DNA of 64,000 nucleotides from VRUE01 sp036276735 (lineage in GTDB: Bacteria > Actinomycetota > Thermoleophilia > Solirubrobacterales > 70-9), in assembly GCA_036276735.1 (NCBI GenBank), contig DASUOH010000031.1:1-64000 (forward strand), in the 5' to 3' direction. The first letter of the stretch is position 1, and each line of letters starts with the position of its first letter. The translations under genes and the position numbers were made by a program. Shown one piece after another: positions 1-8,313 of this stretch. The notes under the pieces were generated by a model. That model made no database searches and was not told where the DNA came from. It worked only from the letters and a program-made list of their open reading frames with translations.

Positions 1-68
1 GCTGCCAGCTCTGAGACCGAGCGGCCCTCCAACAGATGCGCCTCGACCAGGTACCGCGCCTTCGCCAC
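1..68 (-). CDS. IS481-family-like transposase, N-terminal fragment (runs off the window)
   Basis: Reading from a GTG at 68 gives VAKARYLVEAHLLEGRSVSE and onward. This resembles the N-terminal helix-turn-helix of IS481 transposases, which usually starts with a Lys-Ala-Arg segment and continues into an 'EGRS..E.A' helix. A GGGAG ribosome-binding site lies about 9 bases upstream. Only about 22 codons are inside the window, so no DDE catalytic residue can be seen. An ATG at 85 is in another frame and gives no recognisable product. The family call rests on this short match and on the TG-start element end upstream. Confidence 0.55.
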   Translation of the reverse strand, partial: MAKARYLVEAHLLEGRSVSELA

Positions 69-138
69 AGGAGAGCTCCCTTCATTGGGTGTCTCCTATG
101 TCTCGACACAGGTGTCGCCTATCTACTGAAACCGGACA
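1..138 (-). mobile_element. End of an IS481-like insertion sequence, continuing beyond the window
   Basis: The segment holds the first 22 codons of a transposase and its non-coding terminus. The terminal bases, read on the minus strand, begin TGTCCGGTTTCAG, a TG-start end as in IS481/IS3-group elements. The outer edge is placed near 138 because the last four codons of tadA (Val-Arg-Phe-Gln) and its stop codon are read from this sequence. The other end lies outside the window, so the terminal inverted repeat cannot be confirmed. Confidence 0.55.
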
Positions 139-623
139 CCACCCTCTCCGCTGCTTCCCCGCCGCGCCGCGAAGAACTCGCGCAGCAGCGCCGCGCACTC
201 CTCCTCCATCACACCGGCGACTACGTGGGGACGATGGTTGAGGGCCGGCTCGGCAAGGATGTCGAGGACGCTACCGGCGGCCCCGGCCTTCGGGTCGAAA
301 GCTCCGAAGACCACGGTGGGGATGCGGGCAAGGACAATCGCGCCGGCGCACATCGCGCACGGCTCGAGGGTCACGTAGAGCGCCGTGCCGGGCAGGCGCC
401 AGCCGCCGAGCGCCTCGGCCGCGGCGCGGATCGCGAGGATCTCGGCGTGCGCGGTCGGGTCGTGGCGCAGCTCGCGCTCGTTGCCGGCGGAGGCGAGCGG
501 CTCGCCGTCGCGAGCGACGACAGCGCCGATCGGGACGTCGCCGTGCGCCTCGGCCTCGCGCGCCCGCTCCAGCGCCACGCCCATCAGGCGGCGGTGGACC
601 GCGTCGAGCGACTCGTCCGACAT
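123..623 (-). CDS. tadA: tRNA-specific adenosine deaminase TadA
   Basis: The product (166 aa) is a cytidine-deaminase-fold enzyme that converts A34 to inosine in tRNA-Arg(ACG), a tRNA also encoded in this window at 45953-46026. The zinc site is complete: His59-Ala-Glu61 (catalytic Glu) and Pro88-Cys89-Ala-Met-Cys92. The start is the ATG at 623, because the reading frame upstream lacks family similarity and this start gives the usual length (E. coli TadA is 167 aa). The last codons, Val-Arg-Phe-Gln-stop, come from the adjoining insertion-sequence end, so the native C-terminus has been replaced without loss of the catalytic core. It is divergent from the subtilase gene, with 88 bases between the starts. 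Confidence 0.9.
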   Translation of the reverse strand: MSDESLDAVHRRLMGVALERAREAEAHGDVPIGAVVARDGEPLASAGNERELRHDPTAHAEILAIRAAAEALGGWRLPGTALYVTLEPCAMCAGAIVLARIPTVVFGAFDPKAGAAGSVLDILAEPALNHRPHVVAGVMEEECAALLREFFAARRGSSGEGGVRFQ

Positions 624-711
624 CGATCGGAGAGTATGCGCAGCCACGACTTCGCGGGCTCGCCGGTGTTTGCCTGATAGCCCGCCGTTCGCACCGGCCA
701 GCGCCGCACAG

Positions 712-2061
712 ATGACCCGACGCCTCACCACCTTCGCCGCCCTGACCCTCCTCTGCGTCGGCACGGGCCAAAGCAGCGCCGGGGCCACGGCTGCCGTCTC
801 GCCGGCCCGCGGCTTCGTGCCCCGGGAGCTGATCGTCAAGTTTGAGGACGATCGCCGGGCGAAAACCGTGCGGCTGCCGGCGAGCCTCGGGGTGAGGCGG
901 GCCGCCGAGGTGCTGCGACGCAGTCCAGCGGTCGCCTACGCCGCGCCCAACTACCTTGCGACCGCTTCGGCGCCTTCTCCCCTCCTCACCTCGACCGGCC
1001 TCCCCAACGACCCCGGCCCGATCGACGGACCCCCCGGGCCACCCGGCGGCTGGGTCTCCCTGCAGTGGAACCTGCTGCCCTGGGCAGGCGGCACGGCCAC
1101 TGGCCTCCCCACCTCGCCCGGCGGGATCGACGCGATCGGCGCCTGGCGCAACCTGCAGGCGGCGGGGCGGGCGGGCGGTCGCGGCATCGTCGTCGCCGTC
1201 CTCGACACCGGTGTCGCCTACCGTTCGCTGGGCGGCCGCTTCCGGCGCAGCCCCGACTTCGCTCCAGGCCAGTTCGTGCCGGGCTTCGACTTCGTCAGCG
1301 GCGACCGGCTGCCGCTCGACCAGAACGGCCACGGAACCCATGTCGCCGGCACGATCGCCGAGAAGACCGACAACGGAATCGGCCTGGTAGGTCTTGCTTA
1401 CGGTGCCAAGTTGATGCCGATCCGCGTGCTCGACAAGCACGGCAGCGGCGAGGCCGCCGAGATCGCCCGCGGCATTCGGTTTGCGGTGGCCCACGGCGCC
1501 GACGTCATCAACATGAGCTTCAACTTCGGCTGCGGCAAGCGCGTTCCCTCGATCGACGAAGAGCTGCGCCGCGCGTATCGGGCCGGCGTCGTCACCGTCG
1601 CCTCGATCGGCAACCTCGGCGCCGAGACCTGCGTCTCACCGCCGGCGACGGGCCCCAGGGTGATCGGCGTCGGCGGGACGACCGAGGGCGGCTGCCTCGG
1701 CAGCTACTCGCTCACCGGTCCAAAGATCGACGTGGTGGCCCCAGGCGGCGGCGTGGCGGCGATCGGCTGCCCGTCGGTCGCGGCGCGGCCGATTTTCCAG
1801 GTAACGCTGAAGAGCGGCGACACCCGCCGCTTCGGCGAGCCGGGCAGCTACATCGGCACTTCGATGGCCGCCGCCCACGTCTCGGGCCTGGCGGCTCTGG
1901 TGCTCGCCAGTCGCGCCCTCGGCACGGTCGGACCCGGCGCGAACCTGGTCGACCGGCTGACGCGGCGGCTCCGCAACACGGCCAGGGACCTCGGCCTGCC
2001 CTCGACCCGGCAGGGCAGCGGCCTGATCGACGCCGCACGGGCGACGTCCCCCCTGCCTTGA
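712..2061 (+). CDS. Secreted subtilisin-like serine protease (S8 family)
   Basis: This 449-aa protease carries the full subtilase triad: Asp165 in VLDTGVAY, His207 in NGHGTHVAGT, and Ser384 in GTSMAAAHVSG. The start at ATG 712 gives a signal peptide (MTRR followed by a hydrophobic stretch). After it comes a segment, FVPRELIVKFEDD, that resembles the inhibitor-I9 style propeptide of secreted subtilases. An oxyanion Asn lies in the ASIGNLG segment. There is no C-terminal anchor, so the mature enzyme is probably released. The substrate is unknown. It stands alone, with the uspA gene convergent 9 bases downstream. Confidence 0.9.
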   Translation: MTRRLTTFAALTLLCVGTGQSSAGATAAVSPARGFVPRELIVKFEDDRRAKTVRLPASLGVRRAAEVLRRSPAVAYAAPNYLATASAPSPLLTSTGLPNDPGPIDGPPGPPGGWVSLQWNLLPWAGGTATGLPTSPGGIDAIGAWRNLQAAGRAGGRGIVVAVLDTGVAYRSLGGRFRRSPDFAPGQFVPGFDFVSGDRLPLDQNGHGTHVAGTIAEKTDNGIGLVGLAYGAKLMPIRVLDKHGSGEAAEIARGIRFAVAHGADVINMSFNFGCGKRVPSIDEELRRAYRAGVVTVASIGNLGAETCVSPPATGPRVIGVGGTTEGGCLGSYSLTGPKIDVVAPGGGVAAIGCPSVAARPIFQVTLKSGDTRRFGEPGSYIGTSMAAAHVSGLAALVLASRALGTVGPGANLVDRLTRRLRNTARDLGLPSTRQGSGLIDAARATSPLP

Positions 2062-2070
2062 GTGAGGCCG

Positions 2071-2514
2071 TTAGGTGGTGCGAACTATGAGGACGCTGCA
2101 GGGCGCGTGATGGGAGACGTTGTTCGGCACGCTGCCGAGCAGGAAGCGGCGGGCGCCGGTCATGCCTTTGTTGCCGACGACAATCAGGTCGGCCCCAGTC
2201 TCCTCGGCCACCCCGAGGATCGCCTCCCCCGGATTCCCCTCCACCGGGTGGGTCTGGACATCGACGCCCTCCTTGCGCACCTCGGCTGCGGCGGCATCGA
2301 GGGTGAGGTTGACGTCCTCGCGCGGGCCGACAACGTGCTGCACGTCCTGCGGCACCCCCTGCTGCTCATCCTGAAGACGGCGGCCGGAGACCGGCTCATA
2401 GGCAGAGACGATGCTGAGCTCTGCGCCGGAGAGCTTCGCGATGTCGATGGCCTGGCGCACAGCCGCCGCGGCGGTCTCCGATCCGTCGGTTCCAACCACG
2501 ATGCGAGTGAACAC
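2071..2514 (-). CDS. Universal stress protein (UspA family)
   Basis: The product (147 aa) is a single Usp domain. It begins with the family's beta-strand and acidic turn (RIVVGTDGSETA) and ends with the ATP-binding signature GNKGMTGARRFLLGS, which follows the G-2x-G-9x-G-S/T pattern. It is therefore expected to bind ATP. Usp proteins act in the cytoplasm during stress or slow growth; a specific role cannot be read here. A tiny membrane-protein frame (2551-2700) lies just upstream on the same strand. Confidence 0.9.
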   Translation of the reverse strand: MFTRIVVGTDGSETAAAAVRQAIDIAKLSGAELSIVSAYEPVSGRRLQDEQQGVPQDVQHVVGPREDVNLTLDAAAAEVRKEGVDVQTHPVEGNPGEAILGVAEETGADLIVVGNKGMTGARRFLLGSVPNNVSHHAPCSVLIVRTT

Positions 2515-2550
2515 GCCGCCTCCTCTCGTCGACTGCGGGGCGGGCCGATA

Positions 2551-2700
2551 CTAACGCGCGTCTTGCTGGGCGGGGATGCCGCGAAAGCCGTCGCCGAGGA
2601 TCTCGGTCGGCGTGGTCGCCAGCCGCACGATTGCGATCGCCATCGAGGCGAGCAGGCAGGCGACGAGAATGACCATCCCGACTTTCCAGCTGGTAGGCAC
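2551..2700 (-). CDS. Small single-span membrane protein, hypothetical
   Basis: A 49-codon frame starts at GTG 2700 and ends with TAG at 2551. It has a short N-terminus (VPTSWK), one hydrophobic segment of about 20 residues (VGMVILVACLLASMAIAIV) closed by Arg, and a polar tail ending GIPAQQDAR. The topology and a Lys/Arg on each side of the span look like a real small membrane protein. No convincing Shine-Dalgarno is present and no family is recognised. It sits 36 bases upstream of the uspA start on the same strand. Confidence 0.4.
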   Translation of the reverse strand: MPTSWKVGMVILVACLLASMAIAIVRLATTPTEILGDGFRGIPAQQDAR

Positions 2701-2740
2701 CGGCGGAAGCCTAGACCGGGCGGACTAGACTCGGGCCGGG

Positions 2741-3457
2741 ATGCGCGAGGAGGAAATCGCCGACGGCGTCTGGCTGCTGCGGGGCGAACTGCGCCGCAGC
2801 ATGAACGTCTACTTCCTGCGCGACGGCGACGGCGTAGTCCAGTTCGACGGCGGCACCAAGGCAATGGTCCGCTCGGCGCGCCGCGCGGGCGAGCGGCTCG
2901 GTGGCGTGAAGCGGGTCGTGCTCGGCCATGCGCACGCCGACCACCGCGGGACGGCGCCGTCGATGGGGGCGCCCGTCTTCTGCCACCCCGACGAGGTCGC
3001 CGACGCCGAAAGCGACGCCTCGATCGCTCCATATATGGACCTTTCGCAGCTGCCGGTCGCCCCGGTGCGCTGGATCTACCCGTTCCTCCTGCGCCGCTGG
3101 GACGGTGGCGCCGTGAAGATCGCCGGGACCGTCGAGGAGGGGGACGAGGTGGCCGGTTTCCGTGTCATCGACTTCCCCGGCCACGCTCCCGGGCTGATCG
3201 GACTCTGGCGCGAGAGCGACCGCGTCGCACTGGTCAGCGACGTCGTCTACTTCGTCGACTCGGCGCGGCTGCGGCCCCTTCCCCACGGCGAGGCGAGCGT
3301 CCCGCACCCCGCCTGGGCGCTGGACCATGCCGAGGCGAAGGAGTCGGTGCGCCGCCTCGCCGCGCTGGAACCGCGCCTGGTCGGAGCCGGCCACGCCGAG
3401 CCGCTGCGCGGTCCGAACCTGCGCGAGGTCCTCGAGCGGGCTGCCGAGAAGCACTGA
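2741..3457 (+). CDS. Metallo-beta-lactamase-fold hydrolase
   Basis: This 238-aa protein carries the metal motif HAHADH at residues 63-68, preceded by a strand ending VVLGHAH. Later metal ligands are seen in FPGHAPG and VSDVVYF, and a final GAGHAEP His. This is the compact glyoxalase II/hydrolase type. The N-terminus (EEIADGVWLLRG) is typical of the fold. The substrate is not deducible. It stands alone on the plus strand, 57 bases before the large membrane protein gene. Confidence 0.85.
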   Translation: MREEEIADGVWLLRGELRRSMNVYFLRDGDGVVQFDGGTKAMVRSARRAGERLGGVKRVVLGHAHADHRGTAPSMGAPVFCHPDEVADAESDASIAPYMDLSQLPVAPVRWIYPFLLRRWDGGAVKIAGTVEEGDEVAGFRVIDFPGHAPGLIGLWRESDRVALVSDVVYFVDSARLRPLPHGEASVPHPAWALDHAEAKESVRRLAALEPRLVGAGHAEPLRGPNLREVLERAAEKH

Positions 3458-3514
3458 GCACGGGGCGGGTCTGGCCGCGCCCCGGCGGGCGGCTGTCATA
3501 GGTTGCCCGCACTG

Positions 3515-5908
3515 ATGATCGGGACCTACGTCTCGGCGGCGCTGATCTGCGCCGCCTCGCTTTTGATCGGGCGCGCGCTGCTGATCGTCGCGGGACGGGA
3601 CTCGTGGTCGTGGCTCGCTCCGGCCGCCGGCTTCGGCGCGATTCTCACGGTGACGGGCGTGCTGGCCCGGGCACCCGGACACGGCACGTCGGCGACGCTG
3701 GGGCTGGTTGCGCTGGCTGCGATCGCCGCGGCGATCGTCCTCGCCGCCCGCCACCCCACTGGCGACGGGCCTGAAACGTCCAGATCGCGGACGGGAGAGC
3801 CCCGTCGGCGGCGGGATGCGTTGCGGGAGGGGCTGCCGGTGGCGCTCCTGGTCATCCTCGTCCTCTCGATTCCCTTCGCGATCACGGCCCGCTGGGGATT
3901 GCTCGGCGTCGGCTTCAACAACGACCTTGGCCTGCACCTGGCCTGGGCGGAGTGGCTGCGCAGCGGCGCCGGCCCCACGCCCGAGCCGGGCTATCCGCTC
4001 GGGCCGCACGGCCTCGCCGTGGCGGTCGCCGCCGTGCCGGGGATCGGGCTCGGCCAGGCGTTCGTCGGCGAGATCTTCGCAATCGGCGTATTGACCGGAC
4101 TGACCGCGCTCGGCGCCCTGACCGACCTGCGGCCGGGGCGGCGACTGCTCGCCGCGGTCCTGGTCGCAGTCTCCTACCTCGGCGCCTCCTACTTCGCCCA
4201 GGGCGCCTTCAAGGAGACCGCCGAGGCGCTCTTCGTCCTCGCCTTCGCGGTCGGGCTGCTGAGGGCCGAGCCGCCGTTCCGCCTGCGAGCCGTGCTGCCG
4301 TACCTCGCCCTCGCCGGCGGCGTCTTCTTCGCCTACAGCTTCGCCGGCCTCGCCTGGCCGATCGCGATCGTGGCCCTCTGGAGCCTCACCCTGCCGGAGG
4401 TACGAGCCGTGCTGGCTCCCCGGCGGCTGCTGCGGCTGCTGCTGCGGCCGGTGACCGTGGCGGCGATCGTGCTGCTCGCCGGTGCCGCGGTCGCCGCGAC
4501 CCTGGTCGGGCCGTTTGGCTTCGTCCACACCTTCAACAAGGTCGCGGGGACCAATACCTACGGGCCGGTCTCGCCGGTCGAGGCGCTCGGGGTCTGGCCG
4601 GCGTCCAACTACCGCCTCGACGCGCCCGGCGGAGCCAGGCTGCCGGCGCTCGCCGGGGCGATCGGGGCACTCGCCCTGGCGCTCGGCGCGATCTGGTGGG
4701 CTCGGCGGCGCCAGCTCGCGGTGCCTCTGGCGCTCGCCGCTTGCGCGCTGCTCTACCTCGCATCGCTGCCGTTCAGTGGCGACTACTCGCAGGCCAAGGC
4801 GCTGATGATCGGCGCGCCGCTGGCGATGCTGGTCGCGATCCGGCCGCTGCTCGCCGAAGCCACCGTTCGCTCTTTGTCGGGCCTAGGCCGACAAAAGACG
4901 AACGGCTCGCTTCTGCCGCGACTCGCTTGGTCGGCGCTAGCAGGTGTCTTCGTCGGCGGCGCTGCCTATTCGAGCTTCCTCGCCCTGCGGGAGGCGCCGG
5001 TCGGGCCGGCCGGCCACGGCGCTGAGCTGCGCGCCTTCCTGCCCGTGGTCCACGGCAAGCCGGTCCTCTACGCCGGCCAGGATCGCTACGCCGCCTACGA
5101 CCTGCTGGGCGCCGACACGCACGTGCCGATCGTCGAGTTCCCCGACCCGGAAGTCTCCGAGAACCCCGAGAAGCCCTTCGACACCGGCGACGCCTACAGC
5201 CCGATCGACTTCGACTCCTTCTCGCGCGGGACGCTCGACCGCGTCCCCTACGTCGTCACCGGTCGCGCCGCCTGGAACAGCGAGCCACCGCCGAACTTCC
5301 GGCGCGTCGCCGCGACGCCGTCCTACCTGCTCTGGGAGCGGACCGGTGAGACGCCCGAGAACCGCCACGTCCTGCTCGAGGGGACCGACGCGGGCGCCTG
5401 GGCGGGCTGCGCTTCGCCGGAGATCCGCCTCCTGCTCGCCAGCGGCGGGCGCGCCTCGCTCTTCCCGGCACCGGCAATTGGGCGAAAAGAGGCCTGGCGA
5501 GACAGCCATGTGCTCGGAGTCGGCGAGAGCGCCTCGCAGTCGCTGGAGTTGCCGCGCGGCCGCTGGCGGCTCTCGCTGCAGTATTTCTCCCCCTTTGAGC
5601 TGACCCTCAGCGCCCCCGGCTTCCGCGAGGAGCTGAAGGCGGCGCTCGACGGTCAGCGGCCGAACACGATCAGCCTCGCCAACGACGGGCAATTCTGGCC
5701 GGCGGGTGAGATTGTCAGCTCGGGCGGCTCGGTCCGCTTCGAGATCGCCGCCACCGAGCCGACCGCCCTGCAGGAGCTGAGCGGCTACGCCGGCAAGGCC
5801 CAGGTCGGCAGCCTGGTCGCCGTCCCGGCCCAACCGCGCCGCACCGTGCCGCTCGCCGCCGCGTGTGACTCGTGGATCGACTGGTACGAATCGCCCAAGG
5901 CCCCCTGA
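3515..5908 (+). CDS. Large polytopic membrane protein, GT-C glycosyltransferase-like
   Basis: The product (797 aa) has about a dozen hydrophobic segments in residues 1-500 and a soluble C-terminal region of some 270 residues. After the third span comes NNDLGLHLAWAEWL. An acidic residue in the first large extracytoplasmic loop is characteristic of GT-C transferases, which use lipid-linked sugar donors. No exact family is recognised. The start is taken at ATG 3515; a TTG at 3503 is in frame but less likely. A near-palindrome at 4863-4905 lies inside the frame and encodes an unusual SLSGLGRQKTNGS stretch in a cytoplasmic-looking loop. Confidence 0.7.
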   Translation: MIGTYVSAALICAASLLIGRALLIVAGRDSWSWLAPAAGFGAILTVTGVLARAPGHGTSATLGLVALAAIAAAIVLAARHPTGDGPETSRSRTGEPRRRRDALREGLPVALLVILVLSIPFAITARWGLLGVGFNNDLGLHLAWAEWLRSGAGPTPEPGYPLGPHGLAVAVAAVPGIGLGQAFVGEIFAIGVLTGLTALGALTDLRPGRRLLAAVLVAVSYLGASYFAQGAFKETAEALFVLAFAVGLLRAEPPFRLRAVLPYLALAGGVFFAYSFAGLAWPIAIVALWSLTLPEVRAVLAPRRLLRLLLRPVTVAAIVLLAGAAVAATLVGPFGFVHTFNKVAGTNTYGPVSPVEALGVWPASNYRLDAPGGARLPALAGAIGALALALGAIWWARRRQLAVPLALAACALLYLASLPFSGDYSQAKALMIGAPLAMLVAIRPLLAEATVRSLSGLGRQKTNGSLLPRLAWSALAGVFVGGAAYSSFLALREAPVGPAGHGAELRAFLPVVHGKPVLYAGQDRYAAYDLLGADTHVPIVEFPDPEVSENPEKPFDTGDAYSPIDFDSFSRGTLDRVPYVVTGRAAWNSEPPPNFRRVAATPSYLLWERTGETPENRHVLLEGTDAGAWAGCASPEIRLLLASGGRASLFPAPAIGRKEAWRDSHVLGVGESASQSLELPRGRWRLSLQYFSPFELTLSAPGFREELKAALDGQRPNTISLANDGQFWPAGEIVSSGGSVRFEIAATEPTALQELSGYAGKAQVGSLVAVPAQPRRTVPLAAACDSWIDWYESPKAP
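4863..4905. repeat. Imperfect palindrome inside a coding region
   Basis: Two 18-base arms (4863-4880 and 4888-4905) match at 15 of 18 positions as inverted copies, around a 7-base loop GCCTAGG. The arms begin CCGTTCG and end GACGAACGG. The element keeps the reading frame of the surrounding membrane-protein gene. Its codon choice (Ser-TCT, Lys-AAG-Thr-ACG-Asn-AAC in a row) looks unlike the flanking GC-rich codons. Confidence 0.6.
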
Positions 5909-5981
5909 CCAAGCAGATCAAGGACGCAGGGAGCGTGGTGTGCAGTGCACACGAGCGACCGAGGACGCAGATATGCGCCGG

Positions 5982-6908
5982 TCAGGTGGCCTTGGCCGCC
6001 ATGCGCTCCGGGGTCGGGCGCACAACATCCCAGACCAGACCGGCCTTCTCGAGCGCCCTGATCACGGCTGCCGAGACGTCCACCTGCCAGCGGCCGAGGC
6101 CGTGGACGGCGGAGGTCGGGAAAGCGTGGTGGTTGTTGTGCCATGCCTCGCCGAGGGTCGGCAGCGCGATTAGGGCCAGATTGCGCGACTCGTCGGTGGT
6201 CTCGTAGTCGCGCCGCCCGAAGGTGTGGCAGAGCGAGTTGATGCTGTAGGTGAAGTGGTGCAGGACGAAGACGCGGACGAGGCCGCCCCAGAGCACGCCG
6301 GTCGCCGCGGCGAGAAGCGTGCCGCCGATGATCCAGCCGAGCAGGCCGGGGAGCAGCAGGCCGAGGATCGCCCAGTAGATGAACGTGCGGTCGACCCAGC
6401 TGATCACCGGGTCCTCGAGCAGGTCGGGCGCGAAGCGTTCCTTGTTGCCGCGCTGAGTGTGGATGAAGAGCCAGCCCATGTGGGCGTGGTAGAGGCCCTT
6501 CAGCGCGCCGCGCAAGCCGCCGCCGTGGTCGACGTGGGGACTGTGCGGGTCGCCGTGTTCGTCGGAGAAGGTGTGGTGCTTGCGGTGGTCGGCGACCCAG
6601 GAGATGACCGGCCCCTCGATCGCGGCCGAGCCGAGGATGCCGAGCAGGCCGCGCAGCCACGGGTGCGTCTTGAAGCTGCGGTGGGTGAGGTGGCGATGGA
6701 AGCCGACCGTGATCCCGAGCCCGGTCAGCAGGTACATGCCGACGAAGAGGAAGACGTCGCTCCAGTGCAGGGCGCTCCCCCAGACCTGCCAGGCGGCGAA
6801 GCCGAGCGCCAGGAACGGGATCAGCGTCACCATGCCGGTGATGATCCGGTCCCGGGTCTCGTGCTCGACCGGCTGGATGTCGGAGGGAAGAGGTCCGCTC
6901 GCTTCCAT
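5982..6908 (-). CDS. Acyl-CoA / acyl-lipid delta-9-type fatty acid desaturase
   Basis: This 308-aa membrane di-iron desaturase has the three histidine boxes of the stearoyl-CoA/DesC class: HRHLTH (71-76), HRKHH (108-112) and HNNHH (257-261). Hydrophobic spans surround them (about 27-70, 85-105, 175-215). It would introduce a double bond into acyl chains in the cytoplasmic membrane, using electrons from a ferredoxin or rubredoxin-type donor. Divergent from the cyclopropane synthase gene, with 88 bases between the starts. The pair makes biochemical sense, because cyclopropane synthases need an unsaturated acyl chain. Confidence 0.92.
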   Translation of the reverse strand: MEASGPLPSDIQPVEHETRDRIITGMVTLIPFLALGFAAWQVWGSALHWSDVFLFVGMYLLTGLGITVGFHRHLTHRSFKTHPWLRGLLGILGSAAIEGPVISWVADHRKHHTFSDEHGDPHSPHVDHGGGLRGALKGLYHAHMGWLFIHTQRGNKERFAPDLLEDPVISWVDRTFIYWAILGLLLPGLLGWIIGGTLLAAATGVLWGGLVRVFVLHHFTYSINSLCHTFGRRDYETTDESRNLALIALPTLGEAWHNNHHAFPTSAVHGLGRWQVDVSAAVIRALEKAGLVWDVVRPTPERMAAKAT

Positions 6909-6996
6909 CGTTCCGATGATACGTCGGTTCCCACTCGTCCCGCGACCAAACGCGAAAAGTGGACGATTGCGAGCGGGTGCGGATAAGGTCCGCCCG

Positions 6997-8199
6997 ATGG
7001 CGTTCGCGACGACCCAGCCCCTGCGCCGGGAGATCGAGGCGCAGATCCCCGAGCGACCGTTCTCCGTCGAGTTCTGGGACGGGACGCGGCTGCCGTCGAC
7101 CGGCGGCGGGCCGACCTTCTACGTGCGCTCGCCGCGGGCCGCCGCACACGTGCTGCGAGCACCGGGGCAACTGGGCCTGGGCCGCGCCTACGTCAGCGGC
7201 GAGATCGAGGTCGACGACATCGACGCGGTTATCGAGGTGCTCGACGGCTGGCAGCCCCCACCGCTCGACGGCGCCGCGAAGCGCCGGCTGCTCCTCGCCA
7301 CGGTGCGCGCCGCCGGCCTGGCAAAGCCGCCGCCGCGTCCCGCCGCCGAGCTGCGGCCGAGCGGCCGTCGCCACAGCAAGGAGCGCGACGCCCGCGCCGT
7401 CCGCCATCACTACGACGTCTCCAACGACTTCTTCTCGCTGTTCCTCGACGAGTCGAAGACCTACAGCTGCGCGATCTTCTCGCGCGGCGCCCAGACGCTC
7501 GAGGAGGCGCAGTTCGAGAAGCGTGAGACGGTCTGCCGCAAGCTGGCGCTGAAGGAGGGTGAGCGGGTCCTGGACGTCGGCTGCGGCTGGGGCAGCTTCC
7601 CGATCCACGCTGCCTCCGAGCACGGCGCCCGCGTGGTCGGCATCACGCTGTCCCCCGCCCAGGCCGAGGAGGCGCGGCGGCGGGTCGAGGCGGCAGGCGT
7701 CGCCGACCGGGTCGAGATCCGGCTGATGGACTACCGCGACCTGGCGGGCGAGCGCTTCGACGCGATTGCCTCTATCGGCATGGTCGAGCACGTCGGCGAG
7801 GCGCAGATCGACGTCTACGCGCGCAGCCTGGCCGGGCTGCTGGAGCCGGGCGGGCGACTGCTCAACCACGGGATTGCGCGCCTTCGCCACACCGACCCCG
7901 AGGCGGGGCCGTTCTCGGAGCGCTACGTCTTCCCCGACGCCGAGCCGCTGCACCTCTCGCGAGTGCTGCTGGCGCTGGAGCGGGCCGGCTTCGTCACCCG
8001 CCACGTCGAGGACTTCGGTGCCGATTACGCCGAGACGCTGCGCCACTGGGCGCGCCGGCTCGACGAGAACCGCGACGAGGCGCTGCGCCTTGCCGGCCCC
8101 GAACGGCTGCGCGTTTGGCGCCTCTACCTGCGCATGGCGCGCAACGGCTTCGAGAACGGGTTCCTGTCGATCTATCAGGCTCGCTGCAGTTTGGCGTGA
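6997..8199 (+). CDS. Cyclopropane-fatty-acyl-phospholipid synthase
   Basis: The product (400 aa) transfers a methylene group from S-adenosylmethionine to a cis double bond in membrane phospholipids. Residues 1-130 form the family's N-terminal lipid-binding part. A linker ending VRHHYDVSNDFF is the classic CFA-synthase signature. The SAM motif VLDVGCGWGS begins near residue 191, and the motif around SIGMVEHVGE follows. The C-terminus (GFLSIYQARCSLA) is unusual at its last residues and abuts the large inverted repeat 8203-8309. Confidence 0.92.
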   Translation: MAFATTQPLRREIEAQIPERPFSVEFWDGTRLPSTGGGPTFYVRSPRAAAHVLRAPGQLGLGRAYVSGEIEVDDIDAVIEVLDGWQPPPLDGAAKRRLLLATVRAAGLAKPPPRPAAELRPSGRRHSKERDARAVRHHYDVSNDFFSLFLDESKTYSCAIFSRGAQTLEEAQFEKRETVCRKLALKEGERVLDVGCGWGSFPIHAASEHGARVVGITLSPAQAEEARRRVEAAGVADRVEIRLMDYRDLAGERFDAIASIGMVEHVGEAQIDVYARSLAGLLEPGGRLLNHGIARLRHTDPEAGPFSERYVFPDAEPLHLSRVLLALERAGFVTRHVEDFGADYAETLRHWARRLDENRDEALRLAGPERLRVWRLYLRMARNGFENGFLSIYQARCSLA

Positions 8200-8202
8200 G
8201 AC

Positions 8203-8309
8203 CCGATCCGGCAGGGGGTTTCACTTAACTTTTTTTGAAGAAAGGTTGCGGCTGTCCCCCGGCCTAGCCGCAAAAAAAGTACAAGACGTTTCACCCCCTG
8301 CCGGATCGG
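8203..8309. terminator. Nested inverted repeat between convergent genes (bidirectional terminator or MITE-like element)
   Basis: A perfect 17-bp outer inverted repeat (8203-8219 CCGATCCGGCAGGGGGT with 8293-8309) encloses two inner pairs: ACTTTTTTT (8228-8236) with AAAAAAAGT (8272-8280), and TTGCGGCT (8246-8253) with AGCCGCAA (8266-8273). The element exactly fills the gap between the cyclopropane synthase stop and the HAD gene stop. The T/A tracts on either side of the inner stem would give U-runs in both directions. Confidence 0.65.
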
Positions 8310-8313
8310 CTCG

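Noticed and set aside
5938..5952. GTGTGC-AGT-GCACAC palindrome between the large membrane protein and desaturase genes
   Set aside because: Six-base arms with no U-tract or conserved position. Could be chance in GC-rich DNA.
5785..8046. Very long open frames antisense to the desaturase, cyclopropane synthase and other genes
   Set aside because: They are frame shadows in high-G+C DNA: they overlap well-supported genes and have Arg/Ala/Pro-rich, motif-free translations.
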